Notes under the pieces: model-generated
Told to the model about the DNA's origin: nothing
Database searches by the model: none
What the model saw: only the letters and a program-made list of their open reading frames with translations
Shown here: piece by piece, positions 6,417 through 14,240 of the stretch
Numbering within the stretch: position 1 is the first letter of the stretch
Layout: each line of letters opens with the position of its first letter
Assembly (NCBI RefSeq): GCF_900110125.1
Contig: NZ_FOCN01000011.1
Coordinates: 1-64,000 of the forward strand
Source of the DNA: Cryobacterium luteum
GTDB taxonomy: Bacteria > Actinomycetota > Actinomycetes > Actinomycetales > Microbacteriaceae
DNA length: 64,000 nt
Direction: 5' to 3'
Translations under genes and position numbers: made by a program

Positions 6417-7918
6417 TGAGCCGCGAGTTTCTGCTGCCCGACCTCGGCGAGGGCCTGACCGAGGCCGAGATCGTGGCCTGGCTGGTCGCCCCCGGCGACA
6501 CCATCGTCATCGATCAGGCCGTGGTCGAAGTCGAATCGGCCAAATCGATCGTGGAGCTGCCGTCACCCTACGGCGGCGTCGTGGCGAGCCTGTTCGGTGA
6601 GCCCGGTCAGATCATCCACGCCGGGCAGGTGCTGCTGACCGTGGCCGATCCGGCTGCTGCGGATGCTGCGGATGCTGCGGATGCTGTCGACGCGCCGGCC
6701 GCTCCGGCAGTCGTCGGCGTTCCCGCCGCCATGGCGACCGCAGCCCCGACCGGAGGGTCCGGCGCCGTTCTGGTGGGCTATGGCACCACCGAGAGCACTC
6801 GACCGGCGCGGCGAGTTGCCGCTGGCCGCTTCGGCACCCCGCGGGCAGCGGATGCCCCCGCACCGCCGAAACCGGCGGCTCCGCCCGCACCGACGGCACC
6901 GACGGCACCGGCCCCACCGGCACCACCGGTGGCTGTGTCGCGCGCCGAGCGCCCGGCCGCGGTGGCGGCATCCGGTTCCCCGGCCCACGTGTCCCCGGCC
7001 ATCACTTCGTCCAGCACGGTCGATCCGATCCGCAGCTCCCCCGTCGTGTCGCCGATCGTACGCCGGCTGGCGCGCGAGAAAGGGTTCGATGCGAGCATGC
7101 TGGCCGGCAGCGGCCGGAACGGTCTCGTGCTGCGCAGCGACGTCGAGGATCACCTTCGCCACCTCAGCACGCCGGCTGCGGTGCCTGCCCAGCGCACCAC
7201 GACCGCACCCGTCGCCTCCGACGCTAGTGCTGATATTCGCATCCCCATCTCCGGACTGCGCAAGGTGGTCTCGCAGCGGCTGACCACGTCGCGGCGGGAG
7301 ATTCCGGAGGCCACGATCTGGCTCGACGTCGACGCGACCGCGCTGTTCGCGGCCCGCGACCAGCTGCTCACCGCGACCGGCGAGCGGTTCAGCGTGACGG
7401 CGCTGATCGCGCGTTTCGTCGTGGCCGGTTTGCGGCTGTACCCGGTGCTCAACTCCTCGGTCGACACCGCGAGCCAGGAAATTCTGCAGCACGGGGCGGT
7501 GAACCTCGGCATCGCCGCTCAGACATCGCGCGGGCTGATGGTTCCCGTCATCCACGGCGCGCACGCCATGAACACCCGCCGGCTGCGTGACGCTATTGCT
7601 GCCCTGGTGGCGCAGTCCCCCGACGGTACGTTCGCGCCGAGCGCCCTCACCGGCGGAACCTTCACCCTGAACAACTTCGGTTCGCTCGGCGTGGACGGCT
7701 CGGCGGCGATCATCAACCACCCGGAGGCGGCGATCCTCGGAATCGGGCGCATGATCGAACGGCCCTGGGTGGTGGATCACGAACTCGCGGTGCGCACCGT
7801 CGTGGAACTGTCAATGGTGTTCGACCACCGCGTCTGCGACGGCGGAACCGCGGCCGGGTTCCTCACCTATGTGGCCCGTTGCATCGAGAACCCGGTGAGC
7901 CTGCTGGCGGACCTGTAA
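6416..7918 (+). CDS. bkdC: Branched-chain 2-oxoacid dehydrogenase E2 component (dihydrolipoyl acyltransferase)
   Basis: The 500-residue acyltransferase begins with one lipoyl domain; the lipoylated Lys is K43 in VESAKSI. A long Ala/Pro linker follows (including Ala-Asp repeats), then the peripheral subunit-binding domain (VSPIVRRLAREKGFD...GRNGLVLRSDVEDHL) and the catalytic domain, whose active-site motif is HRVCDGG (H471, D475) near the C-terminus. The start at 6416 is preferred because the lipoyl domain begins there and it shares a TGATG overlap with E1beta; an ATG nine bases earlier is also in frame. E3 (lipoamide dehydrogenase) is not encoded here and must come from elsewhere. A strong terminator follows. 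Confidence 0.9.
   Translation: MSREFLLPDLGEGLTEAEIVAWLVAPGDTIVIDQAVVEVESAKSIVELPSPYGGVVASLFGEPGQIIHAGQVLLTVADPAAADAADAADAVDAPAAPAVVGVPAAMATAAPTGGSGAVLVGYGTTESTRPARRVAAGRFGTPRAADAPAPPKPAAPPAPTAPTAPAPPAPPVAVSRAERPAAVAASGSPAHVSPAITSSSTVDPIRSSPVVSPIVRRLAREKGFDASMLAGSGRNGLVLRSDVEDHLRHLSTPAAVPAQRTTTAPVASDASADIRIPISGLRKVVSQRLTTSRREIPEATIWLDVDATALFAARDQLLTATGERFSVTALIARFVVAGLRLYPVLNSSVDTASQEILQHGAVNLGIAAQTSRGLMVPVIHGAHAMNTRRLRDAIAALVAQSPDGTFAPSALTGGTFTLNNFGSLGVDGSAAIINHPEAAILGIGRMIERPWVVDHELAVRTVVELSMVFDHRVCDGGTAAGFLTYVARCIENPVSLLADL
6659..6685 (+). repeat. 9-bp tandem repeat GCGGATGCT in E2 linker
   Basis: Three perfect copies encode Ala-Asp-Ala in the linker after the lipoyl domain. Each copy contains the word GGATGC that is frequent all over the window. 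Confidence 0.9.
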
Positions 7919-7933
7919 GGTCGTCGGGCAGAA

Positions 7934-7968
7934 GAAACACCTTCGCACGGGGGATGCGAAGGTGTTTC
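7934..7968. terminator. Strong bidirectional terminator hairpin
   Basis: A perfect 14-bp stem (GAAACACCTTCGCA with its complement at 7955-7968) closes a 7-base loop, 15 bp after the E2 stop. It stands between the bkd operon and the oppositely oriented zinc-ribbon gene and can serve both. Confidence 0.85.
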
Positions 7969-8026
7969 GGTTCAGGGCGGCGTCTGGGGACGCCGCGGGG
8001 ATGGTGACGGTTAGGCGTCGTTGATG

Positions 8027-8194
8027 TCAGACGTGCGCGGCGGACAGCGGGGCGCGCACCGCGGCGACGCGCACACTGGTGTGGTCGCATCCGGAGCACT
8101 TGAGCAGGTAGACGGGAAGCGAATTACGCTCGGCGTGGGCCGGGTTGGGGCTGAGTCGGGCTTGCGAACGGCAGAACGGGCAAGTGAGTGTCAT
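8027..8194 (-). CDS. Small zinc-ribbon protein, 55 residues
   Basis: A 55-residue frame runs from an ATG at 8194 to a TGA at 8027. GGAG stands five bases before the ATG. The product begins MTLTCPFCRSQARL and has a second knuckle KCSGCDHT, so two CxxC pairs are spaced about 24 residues apart, the layout of a one-knuckle-pair zinc ribbon. The C-terminal third is Ala/Val/Arg rich. It is not an obvious shadow, since the opposite strand has no recognised gene. Small zinc ribbons of this kind occur as nucleic-acid or protein binding adaptors; the function is not known. A perfect hairpin directly abuts its ribosome binding site. Short length means some doubt that it is real. Confidence 0.65.
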   Translation of the reverse strand: MTLTCPFCRSQARLSPNPAHAERNSLPVYLLKCSGCDHTSVRVAAVRAPLSAAHV

Positions 8195-8203
8195 GCGATC
8201 TCC

Positions 8204-8230
8204 GAGCGTGCCATTGTCGGCGGCACGCTC
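8204..8230 (-). promoter_or_regulatory. Perfect inverted repeat abutting the ribosome binding site of the zinc-ribbon gene
   Basis: GAGCGTGCC and GGCACGCTC form a perfect 9-bp stem with a 9-base loop. On the minus strand the stem ends immediately before GGAG, and the ATG follows five bases later. It could be a translational control hairpin or a DNA operator in the 125-bp divergent gap shared with the DUF2079 gene. Confidence 0.5.
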
Positions 8231-8307
8231 TCAGTCTGCGCCGTCGCTGACCGGCGGAACAGGGCCAAAGGTCCTGTATCGCTACATGGTCAGCCGCGCG
8301 GGTGCGT

Positions 8308-8313
8308 TAGCGT
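8308..8313 (+). promoter_or_regulatory. -10 box of a leaderless promoter (TAGCGT)
   Basis: TAGCGT ends six bases before the ATG at 8320, and no ribosome binding site is present, the same arrangement and the same hexamer as at 1051. Confidence 0.6.
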
Positions 8314-8319
8314 GGTCGA

Positions 8320-9702
8320 ATGAGGGGATTTCGCGGCGGGCAGCTTCGGCCACTCCTCGTACCCGCAGCGGTCGGGCTGATGACGACCGCGCTGTACAGC
8401 GTCTTTTCGGCGCTGCAGTGGCGCAGTCTGGCCGCTCCCTCGTGGGATCTCGGCATCTTCACCCAGCTCGCCCGGCAATACGCGGCCCTCGAGGCGCCGA
8501 TCGTCACCATCAAGGGCGAGGGTTTCAACCTGCTCGGTGACCACTTTCATCCGCTTCTGGTCCTCCTCGGGCCGGTGTTCACGGTGTTTCCGCACGCCTT
8601 CACCCTTCTGGTGGTGCAGAACGCGCTGTTCGGCCTCGCCGCTGCTGCCCTGACCTCTGCAGCCATTCGTCTGCTCGGGTCTACCACCGGCACGCTGTTC
8701 GGGTTGGCGTTCGCGTTCAGCTGGGGGCTGCAGGGCGCGGTGGAGGCGCAGTTCCACGAGATCGCCTTCGCCGTGCCGCTGCTGGCCCTGTCGCTGACCG
8801 CTTTTCTGCTGCGCAAGTGGGTGGCCTCGATGCTGTGGGCGATGCCGCTGGTGTTCGTGAAGGAAGACCTCGGGCTCACCGTCGCCGCCCTCGGCATCGT
8901 GCTGGCCGTGCGCAGCCGGCATCCGCTCGGAGTGTGGCTGGCCGTCTGGGGTGTCGGCTGGTTCGCGCTGGCCAGCCTGGTGATTCTGCCGCTGCTCAAC
9001 CCAAACGGGGCCTGGGCTTATTCGAGCAGCATCGACCTGCTGGCTATTCTGACCAATCCGGCCGCGCTGCTGCAGCCGCAAAAGGGCGTGACCCTGGCGC
9101 TGCTCCTGGTGGCTGGTGGTCTGATCGCGGTTCGGTCGCCGCTCATGCTCGTGCTGGTACCGACGCTCGCCTGGCGCTTTCTGTCAGACAATTCCGGCTA
9201 TTGGGGTCCCACCTGGCAGTACAGCGCGGTGCTCATGCCGATCGTGTTCGCCGCCGCCCTCGACGGTATCGTGCTCGCCCGCGGCAGTCGGCGGCGCTGG
9301 CTGCGCGGATTCGGACGGAAGGCGGCATCCGTTTCGATTGTGGCCGCCGTGGTGCTCGCCACGACACTGCCGCTGTTCAAACTGACGGATGTACCAGCCA
9401 ATTTTTCGACGCCTCGCGCAGCCGCCGCGACGGCCGCGCTGCGCGTCGTGCCCGACGGGGCCGTGGTCGAATCGGATATCGGGCTCATGAACTATCTCGT
9501 GGAACGAACGGATGTCTACTGGCTCGGCAACCCCAATCCGCTGCCGGACTACCTCGTGATCGACCTTTCGGCTGGCGGCCTGCCCGCGGAGTGGACGTCG
9601 GCGCAGGTCGTGGCGGCGGCGCTGCATCCCGGAGTCGACTTCACGACGATCTACGCCGCCGGCGGCTACGAGGTGGCCCGCCCGACCTCCGCGACTCCCT
9701 GA
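8320..9702 (+). CDS. DUF2079 domain integral membrane protein
   Basis: This 460-residue polytopic membrane protein has the DUF2079 pattern near its N-terminus: AAPSWDLGIFTQLARQYAAL followed by GDHFHPLLVLLGPVFTVFP. About ten hydrophobic segments follow (for example FTLLVVQNALFGLAAAALTSA, ALLLVAGGLIAVRSPLMLVLV). The C-terminal 100 residues are soluble, with PDGAVVESDIGLMNYLVERTDVYWLG, resembling the extracytoplasmic end of GT-C glycosyltransferases such as the dolichyl-mannosyltransferase type. Family function is unproven, but an envelope sugar transferase is plausible. The gene is leaderless by its promoter spacing and ends at a cluster of three GC hairpins. Confidence 0.8.
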   Translation: MRGFRGGQLRPLLVPAAVGLMTTALYSVFSALQWRSLAAPSWDLGIFTQLARQYAALEAPIVTIKGEGFNLLGDHFHPLLVLLGPVFTVFPHAFTLLVVQNALFGLAAAALTSAAIRLLGSTTGTLFGLAFAFSWGLQGAVEAQFHEIAFAVPLLALSLTAFLLRKWVASMLWAMPLVFVKEDLGLTVAALGIVLAVRSRHPLGVWLAVWGVGWFALASLVILPLLNPNGAWAYSSSIDLLAILTNPAALLQPQKGVTLALLLVAGGLIAVRSPLMLVLVPTLAWRFLSDNSGYWGPTWQYSAVLMPIVFAAALDGIVLARGSRRRWLRGFGRKAASVSIVAAVVLATTLPLFKLTDVPANFSTPRAAAATAALRVVPDGAVVESDIGLMNYLVERTDVYWLGNPNPLPDYLVIDLSAGGLPAEWTSAQVVAAALHPGVDFTTIYAAGGYEVARPTSATP

Positions 9703-9714
9703 CCCCCGCCTTGC

Positions 9715-9783
9715 GGACGGGGCCCGGGCCCCGTCCACGGGCCCAGTTTATAGACTGGGCCCCGGGCCATAGGGTGGGCCCGG
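9715..9783. terminator. Three consecutive GC-rich hairpins with GGGCCC cores
   Basis: Between convergent genes lie, in order: a 22-bp perfect palindrome (9715-9736, half-site GGACGGGGCCC); a hairpin with a 9-bp stem GGGCCCAGT and 6-base loop (9739-9762); and a hairpin with a 7-bp stem CCGGGCC and 8-base loop (9762-9783). No U-run follows, so they act at most as rho-aided or structural terminators. Alternative pairing among the shared GGGCCC cores is possible. Confidence 0.6.
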
Positions 9784-9785
9784 GA

Positions 9786-10772
9786 CTAGCGCACCGACGG
9801 GTTCGCAGCCCTCAGTGCGTTCAGCAGGGCGGCGGCGGTGTGCGGCTCGTCGACCGTCACTGCGAACTGGTTGCCGCGGCGCAGGTTGACCACGAGGGCC
9901 GGCCCACCTCGCATCACCACGGCCGTGCGCCCGCTCGTCAGGCGGTAGCCCCAGCCGCCGTACTGCAGCGCGCTCACGGTGTCGGCAAACGCCGACTCCA
10001 CCTGGTCGAGCGAGACCTTCTTCAAACGGATGCCCAACAGCCGCGACACCACACTCAGCCCACGACCGTCGACGGTGACCCGAACCTGCACAAAGACGAG
10101 CGTCACCAGTAGGATCACACCGACGACCACCCCCGTCATAACGCTGGCCGCGAGCGTCTGCTGCGCATCGGTCAGCAGCACGAAGATGGCCACTGCCCCG
10201 CCCAGCACGACGCCACCGCCGATGACGGCAATCACCGGACTCGTCACGAGCGTGCTCCAGGGCATGGACAGGTCGATTTTTGAGTTGTCGTTTTCTGTTG
10301 TCGGCGGTTCAGGTAAAACCGGGGGCATCCATTTCTGCGCCAAAAAGTACGGTAGCGCTCCATAGCCGCAGGCAGCGAAGGTGAGCAGAAGCCAGGCACC
10401 CAGTTTGGGCTCGGCATCGCCGGCGTCGATGGTGATACCGGCCGTCATCAGCCACAGCGAGGAGGCAAGGCCGGCGGCGAAGCCGAGCCCGACGTAGACC
10501 TGGCGCCGATTCGGGGCACGGCGCTCGCGAAGCCAGCCGGTCGCAAGAATCGCAGCACCCAGGCTCACCCCGAACGCAATCACGGCCATAGCCCACGTGG
10601 GGATCGTAGAACTGACCGCGCCGTCACTCCCCCACTGCCTCGGCAGCACGCTGGGAAGCCGATCAATCCAGAGCAACCACGTGACGACCACCGCCACGAC
10701 GGGCAGCCAAAGGGTTGCCGCTGCTGCTACGTCCCGCGAGCGGGTGGGCGCCGAACTATTCACCAGTGTCAT
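9786..10772 (-). CDS. Membrane protein with DUF1648-like N-terminus and PH-like C-terminal domain
   Basis: The 328-residue protein has about six transmembrane segments (LWLPVVAVVVTWLLWI, AVIAFGVSLGAAILATGWL, LGFAAGLASSLWLM, AWLLLTFAACGYGAL, VIAVIGGGVVLGGAVAIFVLL, VVVGVILLVTLVFVQV). The loop after the first, DRLPSVLPRQWGSDG, resembles DUF1648 proteins. After the last segment comes a soluble domain of about 100 residues (VDGRGLSVVSRLLGIRLKKVSLDQVESA...WGYRL...VVMRGGPALVV) that looks like a bacterial PH domain. The ATG at 10772 follows GGGGGA and is preferred to an earlier in-frame start. Function is unknown. The adjoining 10773-11020 gap contains nothing recognised beyond scattered GAATTC sites. 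Confidence 0.7.
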   Translation of the reverse strand: MTLVNSSAPTRSRDVAAAATLWLPVVAVVVTWLLWIDRLPSVLPRQWGSDGAVSSTIPTWAMAVIAFGVSLGAAILATGWLRERRAPNRRQVYVGLGFAAGLASSLWLMTAGITIDAGDAEPKLGAWLLLTFAACGYGALPYFLAQKWMPPVLPEPPTTENDNSKIDLSMPWSTLVTSPVIAVIGGGVVLGGAVAIFVLLTDAQQTLAASVMTGVVVGVILLVTLVFVQVRVTVDGRGLSVVSRLLGIRLKKVSLDQVESAFADTVSALQYGGWGYRLTSGRTAVVMRGGPALVVNLRRGNQFAVTVDEPHTAAALLNALRAANPSVR

Positions 10773-11020
10773 GATTCCCCCGATCAGGTGCGCGCCGACG
10801 AATCGGTCCGCAACCACTTCATCTAATCACGAGCGTGGCCCGTGGTGAATTCAGCAAATCGCCCGGGCGACAGCCAGACGAGCCCGGATCAGTGCGGCGC
10901 CGAGATCGCGACGGACCGAATTTCCTGAATTCACCCCGAGGTCAAATCCGTTGGTAGGCGATCGTGCACGACGGTGTTCGGCTGCCAGACGCGCCCTCAC
11001 GCGGGTACTCCTGAATCGGC

Positions 11021-11773
11021 TCAGCGCTTGCGGCGGGCGAGGAAGGCATCCATGCGGGTGAACTTGGCTTCGGACTCGAACAGGATCGACTGGGCTGTGT
11101 TGTCGACGAGCGGATGCGCCGCCCGCGGCGCGTGGAAGACTTCCTTGGCCAGGCGGGTCGCGAGGGGATCCTGCGCACCGATGCGATCCGCCAGAGCGTG
11201 TGCGGCAGCGAGCAGATCCTCCGGATCGTGCACCTCGGTGACCAGGTGCACGGCGAGGCATTCGGGGGCACTCAGAATGCGCCCGGCGAGGATGATCTCT
11301 TTGGCCACCGGCTCTCCGACGAGCTCGGCCAGGCGCCAGAGCGCGCCGGCGGCTGGCAGGATGCCGAGCGCCGTCTCGGGGTTGCCCAGCCGCGCGCTCG
11401 TCGACGCGATGCGGAAGTCGGCCGCGTAGGCGAGCTCAGCCCCGCCGCCGAGCGCCCAGCCGTCGATCGCGGCAATGACGGGCATCGGAAGTTGCGCGAT
11501 ACGCGAAAACAGTCCGGAGTTGATGCCGAGCAGGGCATCGTCGCGGCGGCGTTCGCGCAGCTGGGCGATGTCGGCGCCGGAGGCGAAGACGCCGTTGGCG
11601 CCGCTGATGATGAGGATACGCGGCTGCAGCTCCAGCTCGGCGCAGACCGCGTGCAGTTCGTCGATCATGGTCTGGTCGATCGCGTTGCGCACGTCGGGAC
11701 GGTTCAGCTCAACGTGCACCCGGTCGGCGCGGCGGTCGATCGTGAGGGTGGTGGGGGCAGGGTTGTGGGTCAT
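11021..11773 (-). CDS. Enoyl-CoA hydratase/isomerase family protein
   Basis: A 250-residue crotonase-fold protein. The oxyanion hole is built from SGANGVFASGADIAQL and IDGWALGGGAELAYAADFR, and the catalytic Glu lies in GNPETALGILPAAG; the second catalytic Glu of classic hydratases is replaced in that last region by Gly/Ala-rich sequence, so the exact reaction (hydratase, isomerase or other) is uncertain. The start is supported by CGGAG eight bases upstream. It ends the minus-strand run after the trehalose genes and may be cotranscribed with the preceding HTH-like gene, 72 bp away. Role in fatty acid or amino acid breakdown is likely but not shown. Confidence 0.85.
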   Translation of the reverse strand: MTHNPAPTTLTIDRRADRVHVELNRPDVRNAIDQTMIDELHAVCAELELQPRILIISGANGVFASGADIAQLRERRRDDALLGINSGLFSRIAQLPMPVIAAIDGWALGGGAELAYAADFRIASTSARLGNPETALGILPAAGALWRLAELVGEPVAKEIILAGRILSAPECLAVHLVTEVHDPEDLLAAAHALADRIGAQDPLATRLAKEVFHAPRAAHPLVDNTAQSILFESEAKFTRMDAFLARRKR

Positions 11774-11845
11774 GGTGGGACATCTCCGTTGAGGTCGGGC
11801 GGGGCAAATGGCGGTAGAACGCGGCAGTGGTCGGCAGCAGGCCGG

Positions 11846-12400
11846 TCAGGAGCCGGCGGCAGGTTCAGGGGCAGCCGACCGTGAGGAGCCAGGGGCGGCA
11901 GAGGCTGCAACAGTGTCTGGGCCGGCATCCGGCGCGCCGGCCGGGAAGACGCGTTTGTAGCTGCGACCGTCGGGCAGCGTAACGGTGCGGCTGACCAGGG
12001 TGCCGCGGCGCACCTGCAGGTAGATCGCCTGGGCGCTGACCCCACGGGCGGCCGCGGCCTCGGCGACCGACAGGCCGGGCAGGTCCGTCGGCACGCTGCT
12101 CGGCCGAACTGATCGCTTGCGACCGGCTGCCAGGCGGGCGCTGATCTCTTCGTCGCTGCCGCCCCAGCGCCACTTAGCTGCCGGAGCCTTGAGACCGGTT
12201 GCAGCGGCGATCTCGTTCCACGATGTCTTCGCCAAAACGGCGTCACGAACGGCCACGAGCGTCGCCGGGTCCTGCTCGAGCGCGGTCTGCAGCGAGCGGA
12301 TGGCGCGCAGCCGTTCCAGGGGCGAGCCGTCGGCATCCGCTTGCAGGGTCAGCAGCCGCTGGAGCGCGGCGGTCGTCGTCGCCGAGAGAAACGAATCCAC
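11846..12400 (-). CDS. Hypothetical protein with two possible helix-turn-helix segments
   Basis: The 184-residue product starts at a GTG preceded by GGTGAGG. It has a helical N-terminal third (FLSATTTAALQRLLTLQADA...LERLRAIRSLQTALEQDP) followed by TSWNEIAAATGLKAPAAKWRWGG, which reads like a helix-turn-helix, then a second candidate, LSVAEAAAARGVSAQAIYLQVRRG, typical of sigma-like or excisionase-like DNA-binding helices, with a beta strand pair (RTVTLPDGRSYKRVFP) after it. The C-terminus is Ala/Pro rich. The family is not recognised; a DNA-binding role is an inference. It lies 73 bp after treZ in the same direction. Confidence 0.6.
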   Translation of the reverse strand: MDSFLSATTTAALQRLLTLQADADGSPLERLRAIRSLQTALEQDPATLVAVRDAVLAKTSWNEIAAATGLKAPAAKWRWGGSDEEISARLAAGRKRSVRPSSVPTDLPGLSVAEAAAARGVSAQAIYLQVRRGTLVSRTVTLPDGRSYKRVFPAGAPDAGPDTVAASAAPGSSRSAAPEPAAGS

Positions 12401-12473
12401 AGGTGCATCCTCACCGGCCGCGGGTGCAGCGTTCAGCCCTATCTTGCCAGACTGGATGCGTCGTTGAAACAGC

Positions 12474-14240
12474 TCAAGCGAGCACGACGACCGAGTGCGG
12501 GGCCAACAGCAGAGCATTGGGCAGCCGGCCCTGCACGGCTTCACCGCTCGTGGCGAAGGACACGAGAATGTCACCCCGCCCGGCCGGAATCTGAGTCGAC
12601 TGGGCCCCGAGATTGATGAGGATCTTGGTGCCGCCACGGTGCAGCCGCAACCAGCCGGCAGCCGCATCGAACTCCACCGCGATCTGATCGAACCGGGGGT
12701 CGGTGAAATCCGGCTGCGCCCGACGCAGCACGGCGAGCTCACGGTAGAACCCGAGCAGGCGCGCGTGCGCGGGTTCTACGGCTTCACTCCAATCGAGTTT
12801 GGACCGCTCGAAGGTTTGCTCATCCTGTGGGTCGGGCACCTGGTCCGGATCCCAGCCCATGCGGGCGAACTCACTGATACGACCGGTTGCGGTGGCGGTA
12901 CCGAGCTCCGGTTCGGGATGGGAGGTGAAGAACTGCCACGGCGTGGAGGCTCCCCATTCTTCGCCCATGAACAGCATTGGCGTGTACGGGCCGAGCAGGG
13001 TCAACGCCGCCGCAATCGCCAGCTGACCGGAGTCGAGCTGGCTGCTGAGCCGGTCACCGACGGCCCGATTGCCGATCTGGTCGTGGTTCTGGGAGGCGAC
13101 GACGAGCCGCCAGGTGGGCATCCGTTCGAGATCGATCCGTCGACCGTGGGTACGCTCGCGAAAGCTCGAGTAGGTGCCGTCGTGGAAGAACCCGTGTGTG
13201 AGCACCTTGGCGAGGGCGTCGAGTGGCTCGAAATCGGCGTAATAACCGGTGGTTTCACCGGTGAGAGCAACGTGTACGGCATGGTGAAAGTCGTCACTCC
13301 ACTGCGCGTCGAGGCCATAGCCATTGGCCTCGCGCGGTGTCACGAGCCGAGGGTCATTGAGGTCGGATTCGGCAATCAGAGTGCGCGGCCGCCCGGTTTC
13401 GGCGCTCAGCGCGGAGACCTCGACAGCGAGCTGTTCGAGCAGGTGGGTGGCGCTCGCGTCGCGCAGCGCGTGCACCGCATCGAGGCGCAGGCCGTCGACG
13501 TGGTAGTCGCCGAGCCACATCAGCGCGTTGTCGAGAATGTAGCGACGCACCGGGTCGGAGTGCGGTCCGTCGAGATTGAGCGAGGAACCCCAGGTGTTGC
13601 CGGCGGCCTCGCTCAGGTACGGGCCGAACTGCGGCAGGTAGTTGCCGCTGGGCCCGAGGTGGTTGTACACGACGTCCTGGATGACGCCGATGCCGTGCTG
13701 ATGGCAGGCGTCGACGAAGTCCTGGTACGCGGCTGGTCCGCCGTAGCCCTCGTGCACGGCATACCAGAGCACGCCGTCGTAACCCCAGTTGTGGGTGCCG
13801 TTGAAGGCGTTCACCGGCAACAGCTCGACGAAGTCGACGCCGATTGACTGCAGGTGGTCGAGCCGACCGGCGGCTGCTTCGAGGGTGCCCTCCGGGGTGA
13901 ACGTTCCCAGATGCAACTCGTAGATTACGGTACCGGCCAGCTGTCGACCGGTGAAGCCCTCGTCGTGCCAGATGTGGGCCGAGGCGTCGAACGTACGGGA
14001 GAGTGCGTGCACCCCGGCGGGCTGGCGCCGCGACCGAGGGTCGGCAAACGGTCCGCGACCGTCAACGATGAATCCGTAATCGACATCGACGGTCGGCTCA
14101 CCCGCGACGGCCGGGCGAGCGGATTCCGGCAGCTCCCACCACCCATCGTCTCGCGCCGCTAGGTCGAGCCGGTCGGGGCCGAGCTGCAGCTGCACGGCGT
14201 GCGCGTCGGGTGCCCAGACGGCGAATTTCTGATCGTTCAT
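12474..14240 (-). CDS. treZ: Malto-oligosyltrehalose trehalohydrolase
   Basis: This 588-residue GH13 enzyme releases trehalose from maltooligosyl-trehalose. An N-terminal CBM48/E-set domain ([16 protein letters not shown]) precedes the catalytic barrel with [13 protein letters not shown], the [16 protein letters not shown] block, [11 protein letters not shown] (nucleophile Asp), [12 protein letters not shown] (acid Glu) and [10 protein letters not shown] (third Asp), followed by a C-terminal beta domain. The start codon at 14240 overlaps the treY stop in ATGA, and the family N-terminus begins there; the longer open frame upstream only shadows treY. It is the last gene of treX-treY-treZ. Confidence 0.95.
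   Translation of the reverse strand: MNDQKFAVWAPDAHAVQLQLGPDRLDLAARDDGWWELPESARPAVAGEPTVDVDYGFIVDGRGPFADPRSRRQPAGVHALSRTFDASAHIWHDEGFTGRQLAGTVIYELHLGTFTPEGTLEAAAGRLDHLQSIGVDFVELLPVNAFNGTHNWGYDGVLWYAVHEGYGGPAAYQDFVDACHQHGIGVIQDVVYNHLGPSGNYLPQFGPYLSEAAGNTWGSSLNLDGPHSDPVRRYILDNALMWLGDYHVDGLRLDAVHALRDASATHLLEQLAVEVSALSAETGRPRTLIAESDLNDPRLVTPREANGYGLDAQWSDDFHHAVHVALTGETTGYYADFEPLDALAKVLTHGFFHDGTYSSFRERTHGRRIDLERMPTWRLVVASQNHDQIGNRAVGDRLSSQLDSGQLAIAAALTLLGPYTPMLFMGEEWGASTPWQFFTSHPEPELGTATATGRISEFARMGWDPDQVPDPQDEQTFERSKLDWSEAVEPAHARLLGFYRELAVLRRAQPDFTDPRFDQIAVEFDAAAGWLRLHRGGTKILINLGAQSTQIPAGRGDILVSFATSGEAVQGRLPNALLLAPHSVVVLA

Noticed and set aside
4246-7918. The E1/E2 operon as pyruvate dehydrogenase
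   Set aside because: The alpha2-beta2 form with an Lrp regulator fits the branched-chain enzyme better, as pyruvate dehydrogenase in this phylum is usually an AceE homodimer; not fully excluded.
9715-9736. The 22-bp palindrome as a recombination or attachment site
   Set aside because: No integrase, repeat partner or mobile gene lies near; the palindrome is built of GC-rich words like its two neighbours.
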